Shown: positions 32,411 through 32,460 of the stretch, piece by piece
Position numbering within the stretch: the stretch's first letter is position 1
Layout of the letters: the number at the start of each line of letters is the position of its first letter
From: a virus
Reading direction: 5' to 3' (one strand)
Virus record (IMG/VR): IMGVR_UViG_3300025732_000161
Coordinates: 1-32,460 of that record
DNA length: 32,460 nucleotides
The notes under the pieces: model-generated
Database searches by the model: none
What the model saw: the letters and a program-made list of their open reading frames with translations, nothing else
Told to the model about the DNA's origin: nothing
Position numbers and translations under genes: made by a program

Positions 32411-32460
32411 TTACTTATCCTCTTGCATAGCACATATCTTGCTCATAATTTGGCGTCTCT
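32411..32460 (-). CDS. C-terminal end of an upstream gene (partial)
   Basis: In the minus-strand frame ending with TAA at 32411-32413, the bases read RRQIMSKICAMQEDK, with the stop directly before the next ATG. A second frame is also open and ends with TAA a few bases earlier (ETPNYEQDMCYARG), so the true frame is not certain. Only about 15 residues are visible and no function can be given. In T4-like phages other hub assembly genes lie here. Confidence 0.45.
   Translation of the reverse strand, partial: RRQIMSKICAMQEDK

Noticed and set aside
1-32460. Diversity-generating retroelement acting on the fibre genes
   Set aside because: No reverse transcriptase, template repeat or variable-repeat pair was seen in this window; variation by recombination is more plausible.

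Overview
The window reads as part of the late structural region of a T4-like cyanomyovirus, a marine phage of Synechococcus or Prochlorococcus. The evidence is a gp27-like hub protein, a gp5-type OB-fold hub/spike protein, very large tail-fibre proteins with S74 intramolecular chaperone ends, T4-type late promoter boxes (TATAAATA-like), AT-rich tightly packed genes, and a CP12 gene, which is a cyanobacterial Calvin-cycle regulator known as a cyanophage auxiliary gene. Every gene I support lies on the minus strand, so transcription runs from position 32460 towards 1.

Baseplate/hub block (32460-20078, in transcription order): the tail of an upstream gene; a 1003-aa virion protein whose C-terminal half carries an SGNH-hydrolase-like domain and an RlpA-like double-psi beta-barrel; a gp27-like hub protein; cp12, which overlaps the gp5 start by one base; gp5; a 1254-aa modular structural protein with internal duplications; a beta-helical needle-like protein; and two tandem paralogues sharing a C-terminal fibre-type domain. 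A short fibre-tip-like protein and an alpha/beta-hydrolase (putative esterase) follow (20066-18359).

Accessory island (18358-16497): a near-consensus sigma70 promoter sits just after the hydrolase stop codon. It precedes small unknown genes, tRNA-Leu(UAA), tRNA-Thr(UGU), a 57-aa protein and a Mom-like DNA adenine-modification protein. A perfect 10-bp hairpin terminator closes the block. The island looks like a separately transcribed, host-promoter-driven cassette embedded in late genes.

Adhesin/tail-fibre block (16451-1): a 1933-aa protein with an S74 end, a 908-aa beta-helix protein, a 111-aa protein, an 1178-aa collagen-like (Gly-X-Gln) fibre with an S74 end, a 477-aa fibre with an S74 end, a 110-aa protein, and a collagen plus beta-helix fibre that runs off the left edge. 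These genes share modules with each other, which suggests a mosaic host-recognition apparatus built by duplication and recombination.

The most notable points are the self-contained sigma70-to-terminator island with a Mom-like protein and tRNAs, cp12 wired into the baseplate operon, and the two hydrolase activities (SGNH/RlpA and alpha/beta-hydrolase) encoded in or beside virion proteins. No coding-free stretch exceeds 300 bases. Functions are inferred from motifs read by eye; no database search was run.
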